NCBI GenBank assembly: GCA_028693235.1
Contig: JAQUVW010000001.1
Coordinates: 62,001 to 126,000, forward strand
Source: Candidatus Gastranaerophilales bacterium
GTDB taxonomy: Bacteria; Cyanobacteriota; Vampirovibrionia; Gastranaerophilales; Gastranaerophilaceae
Length of the DNA: 64,000 nucleotides
Reading direction: 5' to 3'
Shown piece by piece: positions 8,528-16,023 of this stretch (position 1 is its first letter; each line of letters begins with the position of its first letter). Made by a program: the position numbers and the translations under genes. The notes beneath the pieces were generated by a model. The model was not told the origin of the DNA. It saw nothing but the letters and a program-made list of their open reading frames with translations, and made no database searches.

Positions 8528-9279
8528 TGTCAGTACACAAAAAATCTCGTGAAGAAATTAAATTGATGAAAATTGCAGGCTCAGTTGTTGCAATGGTTCA
8601 TCAAGAAATGAAAAAGGTAGTAAAACCGGGTGTAAGTACAAAGTATCTTGATGATATTGCTATGCAGGTTATAAAAGATAATAAATGTGAGCCGACATTC
8701 TTGGGTTACAATGGCTTTGAGGGATGTATTTGTGCTTCCATCAACGATAAAGTAGTTCATGGAATCCCTTCTAAGGATACCATAATTAAAGACGGCGATA
8801 TTATTGCTATTGACGTTGGTGCTACTTTTAGGGGACTTGTCGGAGATAGTGCTTGGTCTTATGCTGTCGGTGAAATTGACGATGATAAAAAAAGGTTGAT
8901 GAAAGCTACAGAAGAGTCACTTTTTGCAGGATTAAGTGTTGTAAAAGATGGCGTTACATTAGATGTTGTCGGCGGTGCGATTGAGGACGTTGCTAATAAA
9001 TATAATCTCGGTATTGTTCGTCAATACGGTGGACACGGCGTTGGTCATTCAATGCATGAAGAACCTTTTATTTATAACTATCGAGTAGGAAATAAATTTG
9101 TTATCAAATCCGGAATGACGCTCGCTATTGAACCGATGTTAAATTTAGGTTGTGATGACGTTCATCAACTAGATGATGGGTGGTCTGTTATGACTAACGA
9201 CGGCAAGGCTTCAGCCCATTTTGAACATTCTATACTCGTTATAGATGACGGGTGCGAAATTTTAACAAAGCTTCAATGA
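8527..9279 (+). CDS. map: Methionine aminopeptidase, type I
   Basis: Map removes the initiator methionine from new proteins. The 250-residue product has the pita-bread-fold metal ligands in order: DGDIIAIDVGA (Asp), GLVGDSAW (Asp), YGGHGVGHSMHEEP (His), LAIEPML (Glu) and a final AHFEHSILV (Glu). The early residue YNGFEGCICASINDKVVHGIP is the typical substrate-pocket stretch. It starts at the adk stop (TAATG), the usual secY-adk-map order. infA, rpmJ and rpsM, which often follow map, are absent; a bifunctional-nuclease family gene with its own promoter comes next. Confidence 0.97.
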   Translation: MSVHKKSREEIKLMKIAGSVVAMVHQEMKKVVKPGVSTKYLDDIAMQVIKDNKCEPTFLGYNGFEGCICASINDKVVHGIPSKDTIIKDGDIIAIDVGATFRGLVGDSAWSYAVGEIDDDKKRLMKATEESLFAGLSVVKDGVTLDVVGGAIEDVANKYNLGIVRQYGGHGVGHSMHEEPFIYNYRVGNKFVIKSGMTLAIEPMLNLGCDDVHQLDDGWSVMTNDGKASAHFEHSILVIDDGCEILTKLQ

Positions 9280-9283
9280 TAAA

Positions 9284-9313
9284 TTGATTGTATCTAGCAC
9301 TTTAGGCTATAAT
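9284..9313 (+). promoter_or_regulatory. Promoter of the bifunctional-nuclease gene
   Basis: TTGATT (9284-9289) and TATAAT (9308-9313) are 18 bases apart, starting immediately after the map stop. The transcript would have a short leader with AGAAAGG as ribosome site. Confidence 0.6.
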
Positions 9314-9335
9314 AAAATCAGAAAGGCTTAAACAA

Positions 9336-9845
9336 ATGATAGAAATGAAAGTTATGGGAATAGCTATCGATACTCGTTCCGGGTCACCAATAGTTGTTCT
9401 TCACGATAAAGATAATAGGAAAGCTCTTCCGATTTGGATTGGTTCAGCTGAAGCAAGTGCAATTATCAGAAAAATTGAAAATCTGAATGTGACACGTCCG
9501 ATGACACATGATTTGATTGTCGATGTAATCAAGCAAACAGGGTTTTCAATAGAAAAAATCGAAATTAATGATGTCGATAAAGAAACTTATTTCGCAACTA
9601 TTTTTATAGAAAATAACGAAGGAAAAGTCGTTGAAATTGACTCAAGACCATCTGATGCAATTGCTCTTGCGATTAGAGTTGATGCCCCTATTTTCGTTAC
9701 AGCAAAGGTTTTGGCGGACGGGTCTGTTTCTTGTGATGCTGCAAAAGATGAAGAAGAAGCTCAAGAATTTAGAGATTTTATTCAGAGCATTAAACCTTCT
9801 GATTTTGAAAAATTGATTAACAAAGACACAGAATCTGATCAATAA
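9336..9845 (+). CDS. Bifunctional nuclease (DUF151) family protein
   Basis: The 169-residue product begins with the BFN/DUF151 pattern: VMGIAIDTRSGSPIVVLHDKDNRKALPIWIG, then EASAI, RPMTHDL and the central SRPSDAIALAIRVDAPIF. Plant and Thermotoga members have been linked to DNase/RNase activity, but the bacterial role is poorly known. The last 40 residues are acidic, with a UvrB/UvrC-like look (EEAQEFRDFIQSIKPSDFEKL), a common C-terminal module in this family. It sits alone between map and a redox protein gene. Family assignment is firm; biochemical function is not. Confidence 0.92.
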   Translation: MIEMKVMGIAIDTRSGSPIVVLHDKDNRKALPIWIGSAEASAIIRKIENLNVTRPMTHDLIVDVIKQTGFSIEKIEINDVDKETYFATIFIENNEGKVVEIDSRPSDAIALAIRVDAPIFVTAKVLADGSVSCDAAKDEEEAQEFRDFIQSIKPSDFEKLINKDTESDQ

Positions 9846-10002
9846 GAAATAAGGTACTTTTAAAGGGCTTTTTATAGTCAATTTTGAAAAGCAGAGGACT
9901 GTACCTGTTTTTATAAAGTTTATTTAATTTTGCAGTTTTGAGTCCCATTGTGCTTAGTCCGATGAAGGTTTCGTCGTTTAGGATTTTTTCAAAAAATTGC
10001 AT
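9817..10002 (-). CDS. Possible small protein of unknown function
   Basis: A 61-codon minus-strand frame begins MQFFEKILND and is moderately basic, with no membrane segment or motif that I recognise. Its 3' end overlaps the 3' end of the bifunctional-nuclease gene by 29 bases. The ribosome site (GAAAG) is weak, though a TATAAT-like sequence lies upstream on the same strand. Amino acid composition looks protein-like, but it could equally be a chance frame. Confidence 0.25.
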   Translation of the reverse strand: MQFFEKILNDETFIGLSTMGLKTAKLNKLYKNRYSPLLFKIDYKKPFKSTLFLIDQILCLC

Positions 10003-10082
10003 ATTAAACTTTCTGAATTATTTGTTATATAATAAACTTAATGAAAATAATCAAAAAATCAATAAAATGAAAGGATATCCGA

Positions 10083-10280
10083 ATGGAAAAAGTTACAAAA
10101 GAAATGAGCATTATTGATATCGTTCAAGCTCACCCAGAATCACTTGAAGTTTTTGCTAAATATGGTATGGGCTGTATCGGTTGTGCCGCTGCAAAATTTG
10201 AAAATTTAGAAGCTGGTGCTAAAGTTCATGGTATCGACCCACAAAAGATGGTTGATGAAATCAATGCAATGATTGATTAG
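10083..10280 (+). CDS. DUF1858 / hybrid-cluster-associated redox disulfide protein
   Basis: This 65-residue protein (MEKVTKEMSIIDIVQAHP, then VFAKYGMGCIGCAAAKFENLEAGAKVHGID) is a stand-alone DUF1858 domain. The GxxCxxC pair (CIGC, residues about 34-37) is the feature of the family described as hybrid cluster protein-associated redox disulfide domain. It probably acts as a small thiol or metal-binding redox partner in the cytoplasm. AAAGGA forms the ribosome site, TATAAT lies at 10028-10033, and a strong terminator follows, so it is a single-gene unit. A hybrid-cluster-protein homologue is present in this window at 61238-62842, but not adjacent. Confidence 0.9.
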   Translation: MEKVTKEMSIIDIVQAHPESLEVFAKYGMGCIGCAAAKFENLEAGAKVHGIDPQKMVDEINAMID

Positions 10281-10301
10281 TAATCTATAATTATACTTGT
10301 T

Positions 10302-10328
10302 AAAACCGACTTTTTAAGTCGGTTTTTT
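10302..10328 (+). terminator. Rho-independent terminator
   Basis: AAAACCGACTT (10302-10312) pairs perfectly with AAGTCGGTTTT (10316-10326) over a three-base loop and runs into T. It closes the DUF1858 gene. Confidence 0.9.
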
Positions 10329-10347
10329 AATGGATTGCATAACCAAT

Positions 10348-10375
10348 CTCAAAGTGAACAAGAAGTCACTTTGAG
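10348..10375. repeat. Isolated perfect 10-base inverted repeat
   Basis: CTCAAAGTGA (10348-10357) and TCACTTTGAG (10366-10375) form a perfect hairpin with an 8-base loop. No T run follows on either strand, so it is not a standard terminator. It lies between the terminator at 10302-10328 and the small minus-strand gene ending at 10441. It might be an operator or an RNA element. Confidence 0.6.
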
Positions 10376-10440
10376 TGTTTACATAAATGTCCGTCAATTC
10401 AGACGTAAAAAAATTCCTCTATCTAATTGGTACACTTAAC

Positions 10441-10593
10441 CTATTCTTGTATCTTGACCGGCACTGATGCAAGTTTTGAAAATGCAGTCATTTTTGTACC
10501 GAGCTTGATTTCTTTAGGTTCTTTTTTGCCTTCAATGGCTTTTGATTCTTCAAGATTATTCTTGATGATAAATTTCAATAATTGCGGATTCAT
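10441..10593 (-). CDS. Small hypothetical protein
   Basis: A 50-codon frame starting MNPQLLKFIIKN has a basic, lysine-rich composition and no recognisable domain. The ATG at 10593 is chosen over the longer form (to 10650) because GGGG lies about eight bases upstream. An AT-rich stretch with TATATA further upstream could be its promoter. Alone in a 470-base gap between two plus-strand genes, it may be a real small gene but there is no family support. Confidence 0.4.
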   Translation of the reverse strand: MNPQLLKFIIKNNLEESKAIEGKKEPKEIKLGTKMTAFSKLASVPVKIQE

Positions 10594-10750
10594 GTAACTA
10601 CCCCATAAAAATACCTTACCTACATATATATAAAGTATTTTGAGTTGCAAAAATTGCCTTAATTTTAAGATTTATTTTTAGTCTTCTAAAGCTTTGAGTA
10701 AACAATAATAAAAAATATATGATATAATATTTCCAATGAGGTAAAGAAAA

Positions 10751-11668
10751 ATGACGCAATTTGCAGTTAAACTGTTAAAAAATAAATTCTATCCACTGGT
10801 TGTGCCTGAGTCTGTTCATGTAGAACAAAACCAGATGATATTGATAAGAACCGAAAAGGGTGAAGAAGTTGCTAAGGCAATAGCTGTGCCTCCCGGTGTT
10901 GCAGAAATTTGGAAAAAAAATAAACCCGAAGAACTTCATTTGATTAGAGTTCTAAATGATAAGGATTTAGAATCCTTAAAAGAGCTTGAAGCAATGGAAG
11001 AAGAAGGTTACAAAAGCTGCAATGAACTTATAAAACAGCATAAACTTGTTATGAATTTGATTAAATGTAAATATACATTTGATAGAAAAAAAGTTTCATT
11101 CTATTATACAGCCCCTGAAAGAGTTGATTTTAGAGGATTGTTGAAAGATTTAACCCAAGTCTTTAAGAGAGTTCGTATTGACCTCAGACATATCGGGGTT
11201 AGAGATGAAACCTCATTGTGTCAAGGTAACGGACTATGTGGGCGACCCTTTTGCTGTTGCTCTTTTAAACGTCAATTTGAATCTATAAATATTAAATTGG
11301 CTCGTGACCAAGGTATGCCAATAACTCCCGGAAAAATTTCAGGAACTTGCGGAAGATTGCTATGTTGTTTAAACTACGAATATCCGAATTACATTGAAGC
11401 TGCTAAAAAAATGTGTCCTGTTGGCTCTGGTGTTATGACTCCTGATGGGGTCGGGTGCGTTTGTTCGCTTCAAATTTTAAATGACAAATTGTCTGTTAAA
11501 CTTGAAGACGGAAAAATCAAAGAATACAAAAAAGACGAAATCGAAATGGTTGATGTCGATGTTAATATCAATATTGACACGCCTTATAAATATACTGAAG
11601 AAACTGAAGAAAATGTTGATATCAAACAGCTTGAAGATGATAAAAACAGCTCTACAGGTAATATTTAA
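10751..11668 (+). CDS. RicT-like PSP1-domain protein
   Basis: The 305-residue product has the PSP1 C-terminal region with the cysteine-rich signature GNGLCGRPFCCCSF (about residues 159-172) and CGRLLCCLNYE (about 198-208). This is characteristic of RicT/YaaT proteins, which in Bacillus form an iron-sulfur complex (RicA-RicF-RicT) that affects mRNA processing and phosphorelay. The C-terminal 50 residues are acidic and low complexity. RicA and RicF are not seen nearby, so only the family can be stated. A TATAAT lies at 10723-10728. The stop codon overlaps the convergent kinase gene by four bases. Confidence 0.88.
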   Translation: MTQFAVKLLKNKFYPLVVPESVHVEQNQMILIRTEKGEEVAKAIAVPPGVAEIWKKNKPEELHLIRVLNDKDLESLKELEAMEEEGYKSCNELIKQHKLVMNLIKCKYTFDRKKVSFYYTAPERVDFRGLLKDLTQVFKRVRIDLRHIGVRDETSLCQGNGLCGRPFCCCSFKRQFESINIKLARDQGMPITPGKISGTCGRLLCCLNYEYPNYIEAAKKMCPVGSGVMTPDGVGCVCSLQILNDKLSVKLEDGKIKEYKKDEIEMVDVDVNINIDTPYKYTEETEENVDIKQLEDDKNSSTGNI

Positions 11669-12663
11669 GATTTCGGCAACATTACAGTAAAGGTTGTTTC
11701 GCCATCGGCACTAATTACGTCGATGGCACCTTTATGTGCAATCGCAATTTGATTTGCTAGGTAGAGTCCCAATCCGGTCCCGAGTTTGCGGTATTTTTTT
11801 GCACCTGAATAATATTTTTTGAAAATCATCTCTAAATCTTCTTTAGAGATACTTTCTCCTTGATTTGTTATATTTATTGATATTTTATCATCAGAATTTA
11901 TTAATTTTACTTGAATAACGGAGCCTTTTTGGCTAAAAGAAATTGCGTTCAAAAGCAAATTCTTGACTGCTCGTTTTAGTTGAAATCTATCGATGTTGAT
12001 TTCTTCGTCAAAGTCGGTATCAAAGATTATGTTCATTCCGTTATTTATAGCAATAGGTTGCATTTCTTCAATTATATTTTCAATAAAGTCGACAATTTGC
12101 GACTTTTGTTTTTTTAAAACAAGTGCTGTTTGTTGTAGTTTGTATGTTTCTAGCAATATCTCAGACATTTCGATAAGTTCTTCGTTGGAGCTTTTCATAA
12201 GGGATAAGGCATGTTTTTGTTTTTCATTCAATGGTCCAAGTCGTTCAGACAAAAGAATTTCGAGAGAGTTAAGTTCAGCTATAATTGGTGTTTTTAAATC
12301 GTGAGTCAAAGTTGCGATAAAATCTTCTTTAAATTTTTGAGATTCTTTTTCTAGCTCTATCATTTTTTCAAGCGAGTTGTTCTTTTCAGAAAGACTTTTT
12401 TGATATTCTAAAATCATAGCTTCTCTGTCAAATAAAGTTTCAATCAAACGATTTACGGATTTTTGTAGCGGCTTATTCGACAAATCTTTTGACTTTAATG
12501 CAAGTTGACCATACCGTACTTTTTGCAATGTATGGGTAAGTTTTTGAAAATCCTTTTGGACAATATTATTTTTTCTTCTTAAAATTAAATATTTGCGAAG
12601 CAAAAGTCCAAGTGCAAAAGCACAGAGGATTAATAAAAACAAAAATGTAAAGGAAATTTTCAT
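11665..12663 (-). CDS. Orphan sensor histidine kinase
   Basis: From the ATG at 12663 the product is 332 residues long. It has one N-terminal membrane helix (about 4-23), a coiled-coil linker, a HisKA domain with the H-box FIATLTHDLKTP (His about 121), an N-box (AVKNLLLNAISFS) and a G-box (GTGLGLYLANQIA). With almost no extracytoplasmic part, it probably senses a membrane or cytoplasmic signal. No response regulator lies beside it. A longer frame (to 12738) would start inside the tsf terminator and is rejected. TATAAT sits six bases before this ATG with no spaced ribosome site, so the mRNA may be leaderless. Confidence 0.92.
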   Translation of the reverse strand: MKISFTFLFLLILCAFALGLLLRKYLILRRKNNIVQKDFQKLTHTLQKVRYGQLALKSKDLSNKPLQKSVNRLIETLFDREAMILEYQKSLSEKNNSLEKMIELEKESQKFKEDFIATLTHDLKTPIIAELNSLEILLSERLGPLNEKQKHALSLMKSSNEELIEMSEILLETYKLQQTALVLKKQKSQIVDFIENIIEEMQPIAINNGMNIIFDTDFDEEINIDRFQLKRAVKNLLLNAISFSQKGSVIQVKLINSDDKISINITNQGESISKEDLEMIFKKYYSGAKKYRKLGTGLGLYLANQIAIAHKGAIDVISADGETTFTVMLPKS

Positions 12664-12675
12664 ACCCCGATTATA
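12664..12675 (-). promoter_or_regulatory. -10 element fused to the kinase start
   Basis: On the minus strand TATAAT (12675-12670) is followed by six bases (CGGGGT) and then the ATG of the kinase. Transcription would begin at or within a base or two of the start codon. No clear -35 is visible. Confidence 0.5.
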
Positions 12676-12686
12676 ACATATTAAAA

Positions 12687-12713
12687 CAAAAAGGCGACTT
12701 AAAAAGCCACCTT
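12687..12713 (-). terminator. Terminator of the rpsB-tsf operon
   Basis: On the minus strand AAGGTGGCTT pairs with AAGTCGCCTT (10 pairs, two of them G-U) over a three-base loop, followed by a T run. It lies 38 bases after the tsf stop codon. Confidence 0.8.
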
Positions 12714-12750
12714 TTGTAGAGTTTAAAATATAAATCAAATAAAGTTAAAA

Positions 12751-13611
12751 TTAGCCTTTAACTTGATTCATAACTTCTTCAGCGAAATTATCGTTTCTTT
12801 TTTCAAGACCTTCGCCAAGGTTCCAGCGAGTGAAAGCAGAGATTTCAAATTTGCCGTTTACCAAGTCAGCGATAGTTTCGTCAGGATTTTTAACGAATGG
12901 TTGTTCAAGAAGACATTTGTGAGACATAAGTTTGTTTACACGTCCTTCAACGATTTTAGCTCTGATTTGTTCAGGTTTTTTAGCTAAGTCTTCTTTACCC
13001 ATTTCTATTCTTGTTTCTTCGTCGATAACATCTTGAGGAATTTGAGCTCTTGAAACGAATTCAGGAGCGGAGCTTGCTATATGTAAGCAGATATCTTTTT
13101 CAAGAGCTTCATCGGGAGCAGATGTGTTCAAAAGCACACCGATTTTGCCGTTATGGATATATGTTCCTATGTTTCCTTCGTATCTTACAAATCTTCTCAA
13201 AGTGATTTTTTCGCCGATTTTTGCGATTTTTTCTTTAATTAATTCTGCAACGCTCATACCTTCAGCGGTTTGAACTTCGCTCAAAGCGTCGATATCAGCA
13301 GGATTAGCAGTAACGACCAATTTTGCTATGTCGTTAGCTAATTGTTTAAATTCTTCATTTTTAGCAACGAAGTCAGTTTCGCAGTTGATTTCAAGCATAG
13401 CACCTACATTGTCGACGATTGCAGAAGCGATAACGCCTTCAGCAGCAATTCTTGACATTTTTTTGTCTGCAGAAGCTACACCTTTTTGTCTAAGGATTTC
13501 TACTGCTTTTTCCATATCACCATCGGTTTCAACCAAGGCTTTTTTAGCATCCATGATGCCGGCACCTGTTTTTTCTCTCAATTCTTTAACTTGTCCAGCT
13601 GTTATACTCAT
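12751..13611 (-). CDS. tsf: Elongation factor Ts
   Basis: EF-Ts recycles EF-Tu by exchanging GDP for GTP. The product begins MSITAGQVKELREKTGAGIM, the usual UBA-domain start, with the DAKKAL motif that contacts EF-Tu. It continues into the dimerisation domains with GVLLNTSAPDEALEKDICLHIA and ends in QVKG, 286 residues in all. A longer frame to 13665 exists. I choose the ATG at 13611 because AAGGA lies eight bases upstream and the family starts there. It follows rpsB in the standard order, with a long hairpin between the genes. Confidence 0.97.
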   Translation of the reverse strand: MSITAGQVKELREKTGAGIMDAKKALVETDGDMEKAVEILRQKGVASADKKMSRIAAEGVIASAIVDNVGAMLEINCETDFVAKNEEFKQLANDIAKLVVTANPADIDALSEVQTAEGMSVAELIKEKIAKIGEKITLRRFVRYEGNIGTYIHNGKIGVLLNTSAPDEALEKDICLHIASSAPEFVSRAQIPQDVIDEETRIEMGKEDLAKKPEQIRAKIVEGRVNKLMSHKCLLEQPFVKNPDETIADLVNGKFEISAFTRWNLGEGLEKRNDNFAEEVMNQVKG

Positions 13612-13634
13612 CAAAATATCCTTTCTTATTGTGG

Positions 13635-13667
13635 ACATGAGATTTCCACGGTGTGAAAATCTCATGT
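13635..13667 (-). promoter_or_regulatory. Hairpin between rpsB and tsf
   Basis: ACATGAGATTT (13635-13645) and AAATCTCATGT (13657-13667) form a perfect 11-base stem, and CAC/GTG in the loop can extend it. No T run follows in the transcript direction, so it is not a plain terminator. A partial attenuator or an RNase processing site controlling the tsf:rpsB ratio is plausible. Confidence 0.65.
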
Positions 13668-13697
13668 AAATATTTAAGTGTAAATTAAAAAAATAAA

Positions 13698-14495
13698 CTA
13701 TTCAGCAGCTACTTCTTGAGTAGTTGTTTTTTCTTCATTAGTTTCTTCGGCAACGCCTGCATCTTCAGCTTTAACAGCTTCAACTTTAGCGTTTTGATTA
13801 GCTTTATTTTCTCTTAATTGTTTACCTTCAAGAACGGCGTCAGCCAATTTTGAAGTAATTAATTTGATAGAACGGATAGCGTCATCATTACCAGGAATGA
13901 TGTAATCGATGCCATCAGGGTTAGCATTTGTATCAGCTAAACAAATAACAGGGATACCAAGTTTGTTAGCTTCAGCAATAGCGATATCTTCTTTCTTTTG
14001 GTCGACAACGAATAGAAGATCAGGCATTCCACGCATTTCTTTAATACCGCCTAGAGTCTTAGTTAATTTAGCTAATTTTCTGCTCATTTGGGCAACTTCT
14101 TTTTTAGGAAGTCTTTCAGTGTGACCTGATTCAATGAAGCTTTCCATTTCTCTAAGTTTGTTTACTCTGCCTCTAATGGTTTCAAAGTTTGTAAGCATAC
14201 CGCCGAGCCATCTTCTGTTGATGTAGTAAGAGTTAGCTCTGAGAGCTTCTTCTGCAACTACTTCAGCGGCTTGTTTTTTAGTACCTACGAAAAGTACGTT
14301 TTTACCTTTAGCGGCATATTCTCTAACAATAGCGTAAGCTTCATCAAGTTTAGCAGTTGTTTTTCTTAAATCTAAAACATAAATCCCGTTTCTTGCACCA
14401 TAGATATATGGTTTCATTTTAGGGTTCCAACGTTGTGTTTGGTGACCAAAGTGTACACCTGCGTCGAGTAATTCAATCATTGATGCTACTGGCAT
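13698..14495 (-). CDS. rpsB: Small ribosomal subunit protein uS2
   Basis: S2 binds the 30S head-body junction and is needed for S1 docking. The 265-residue product has the S2 signatures: [19 protein letters not shown] near the start, [42 protein letters not shown], and [25 protein letters not shown]. The last 40 residues form an acidic, low-complexity tail rich in Glu/Ala, longer than in E. coli. AAGGAGAAG gives a strong ribosome site. A structured leader of about 140 bases lies upstream. Confidence 0.97.
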   Translation of the reverse strand: MPVASMIELLDAGVHFGHQTQRWNPKMKPYIYGARNGIYVLDLRKTTAKLDEAYAIVREYAAKGKNVLFVGTKKQAAEVVAEEALRANSYYINRRWLGGMLTNFETIRGRVNKLREMESFIESGHTERLPKKEVAQMSRKLAKLTKTLGGIKEMRGMPDLLFVVDQKKEDIAIAEANKLGIPVICLADTNANPDGIDYIIPGNDDAIRSIKLITSKLADAVLEGKQLRENKANQNAKVEAVKAEDAGVAEETNEEKTTTQEVAAE

Positions 14496-14635
14496 CTTTC
14501 TTCTCCTTTTGTTTTCTAAACGTGTGGCTTGGCTTTCCCATCTCTTGCGAGACTAAGTGTTGAGGGAGATGTTTCGTAAAACATACTGCTTTTAAAAGAC
14601 CTTGCTCATTACCTATCGTACTGGCGAAGCTACAT
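14496..14635 (-). promoter_or_regulatory. Structured 5' leader of rpsB
   Basis: The stretch between a TACAAT -10-like element (14640-14645, minus strand) and rpsB can fold in competing ways. A hairpin closes at 14541-14552 (TCTC/GAGA with a GCAA tetraloop in the transcript), another at 14569-14584 (ATGTTT/AAACAT). A third pairing of 14539-14544 with 14566-14571 excludes both. This is the kind of switch seen in ribosomal-protein autoregulation, but I recognise no known S2 motif. Confidence 0.45.
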
Positions 14636-14771
14636 TAGAATTGTAATATAAACAAAAAAAACTTTAAAGTCATGTTTCTTAATCTTAATATTTGAGTATC
14701 TCTACTCCGTTTATATAATTTCAAAAAAATATTTAGATGATAAAATGAAGAAGAATATAAAGCAGTAATCG

Positions 14772-16019
14772 ATGAAAAAAAATATATTAATTTTGTTCAT
14801 AGTAATGGTTTTTGCATTGGCTCTAAAGGCTTTTGCGGCTGATTCTGTATATAAAAATACGTTGAGGGAAATAAATGTCAAACCATTGCAGAACAATGTT
14901 TGTGTTGTGAATTTACTTTTTGTCGATGATTATAAGGAACTTTTGAGCTTGCAGAAAAAGTCTGCATTTGATTATGAAGTTACTTTGCCTCAAACGAGAT
15001 TGAATGATTTGCCTGTAAATATTATCTATGAGGGAAAAAAAGATGATGTTTCGGTGAAGGTATCAAAGCATGAATATTTGGATAAAGATATCAATAACGG
15101 CTATTTATCTGTAGGAATTCATTCAAAAAAACCTGTTAGAATTGAGTTAAAGTCTGATATTAAGCTAAGTTCTCACCCTGAAAGTGTCAAACCTGAAAAT
15201 ATTGTGGCGATTGAAGGTAATGATAGCAGCAAAGAAAATGAAGTTGTGCAAAACCAAGGTGGGGCTGAAAATCTTGATAAAGTCGGTAAAAATAAAGTGG
15301 GCTCTGATTATCTTGATGTGATTATGAAAATTTCATTGTTGTTGTTTATTTTTATGGTGGCATTGAGAGCAATTTATAAAAAGTTGAAAATAAAAAAACA
15401 ACTTGCAAATCCCGAAAAAAAAGTGAAAAAGAAAGTTTCATCTGTTATTTCGGAAGAAAAAATTTCACAAGAAAAACAATCTAAAAGTGAGTTCGATGCT
15501 CAATTGGATGCTCTTTTTCCAAGCGTTGAGCAAGAAGAGCCGATAATTGCAAAGCCCAAAATGCAAGAACCTATGGCGAATTCTCCAATAATTTCTCCTA
15601 TCGGAGTGCAGTCGATTGTTGAAAATGATTCAGTGCAATTGCCTGAAGAACTCGACAATAATGCTAAAAACCCACCTATAAAAGAAAATAAAACGGCAAA
15701 ATATATGTTGGATGAGTCTGATGAAGAATTCGAAATAATTGAAGCAGACCCTAATGAACCAATGCTCCTTGAAAATGTTGATGTAGCAAAGGATAAAGGC
15801 TTCTATTTGATTCAATATCAAGACCAATATTCTTTGATTGGGCATATCGGCGAAAATATTTTTGTATTAAAACAATTTGAACATTTGTATAATAAGAAGC
15901 TTCAAGTGAGGCTTCACGAAAGAAGTAAAACGAAAGCAGGCTTTATAATCAGACTTGGAAATTATAAAGCACTGGTATCTTTGTCTAAGACTGAAATGCA
16001 CGTGATTACAGAGTTTTAA
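14772..16019 (+). CDS. Signal-peptide, single-pass membrane protein of unknown function
   Basis: I do not recognise this 415-residue protein. It has a signal peptide (residues 1-22, LILFIVMVFALALKAFA), an extracytoplasmic beta-rich part of about 110 residues, and a Ser/Glu/Asn-rich linker. One membrane helix (about 180-198, ISLLLFIFMVALRAIY) follows, then a charged, disordered cytoplasmic stretch and a folded C-terminal domain (about 335-415, FYLIQYQDQYSLIGHIGENIFVL). This topology and the last domain are loosely like FliO, which is speculative. It is divergent from rpsB and four bases before a solute-binding lipoprotein gene, so probably co-transcribed with it. TATAAT lies at about 14715. 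Confidence 0.7.
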   Translation: MKKNILILFIVMVFALALKAFAADSVYKNTLREINVKPLQNNVCVVNLLFVDDYKELLSLQKKSAFDYEVTLPQTRLNDLPVNIIYEGKKDDVSVKVSKHEYLDKDINNGYLSVGIHSKKPVRIELKSDIKLSSHPESVKPENIVAIEGNDSSKENEVVQNQGGAENLDKVGKNKVGSDYLDVIMKISLLLFIFMVALRAIYKKLKIKKQLANPEKKVKKKVSSVISEEKISQEKQSKSEFDAQLDALFPSVEQEEPIIAKPKMQEPMANSPIISPIGVQSIVENDSVQLPEELDNNAKNPPIKENKTAKYMLDESDEEFEIIEADPNEPMLLENVDVAKDKGFYLIQYQDQYSLIGHIGENIFVLKQFEHLYNKKLQVRLHERSKTKAGFIIRLGNYKALVSLSKTEMHVITEF

Positions 16020-16023
16020 TTAA

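Noticed and set aside
12664-12738. Longer N terminus for the histidine kinase
   Set aside because: It would start inside the tsf terminator and add a non-conserved stretch before the membrane helix.
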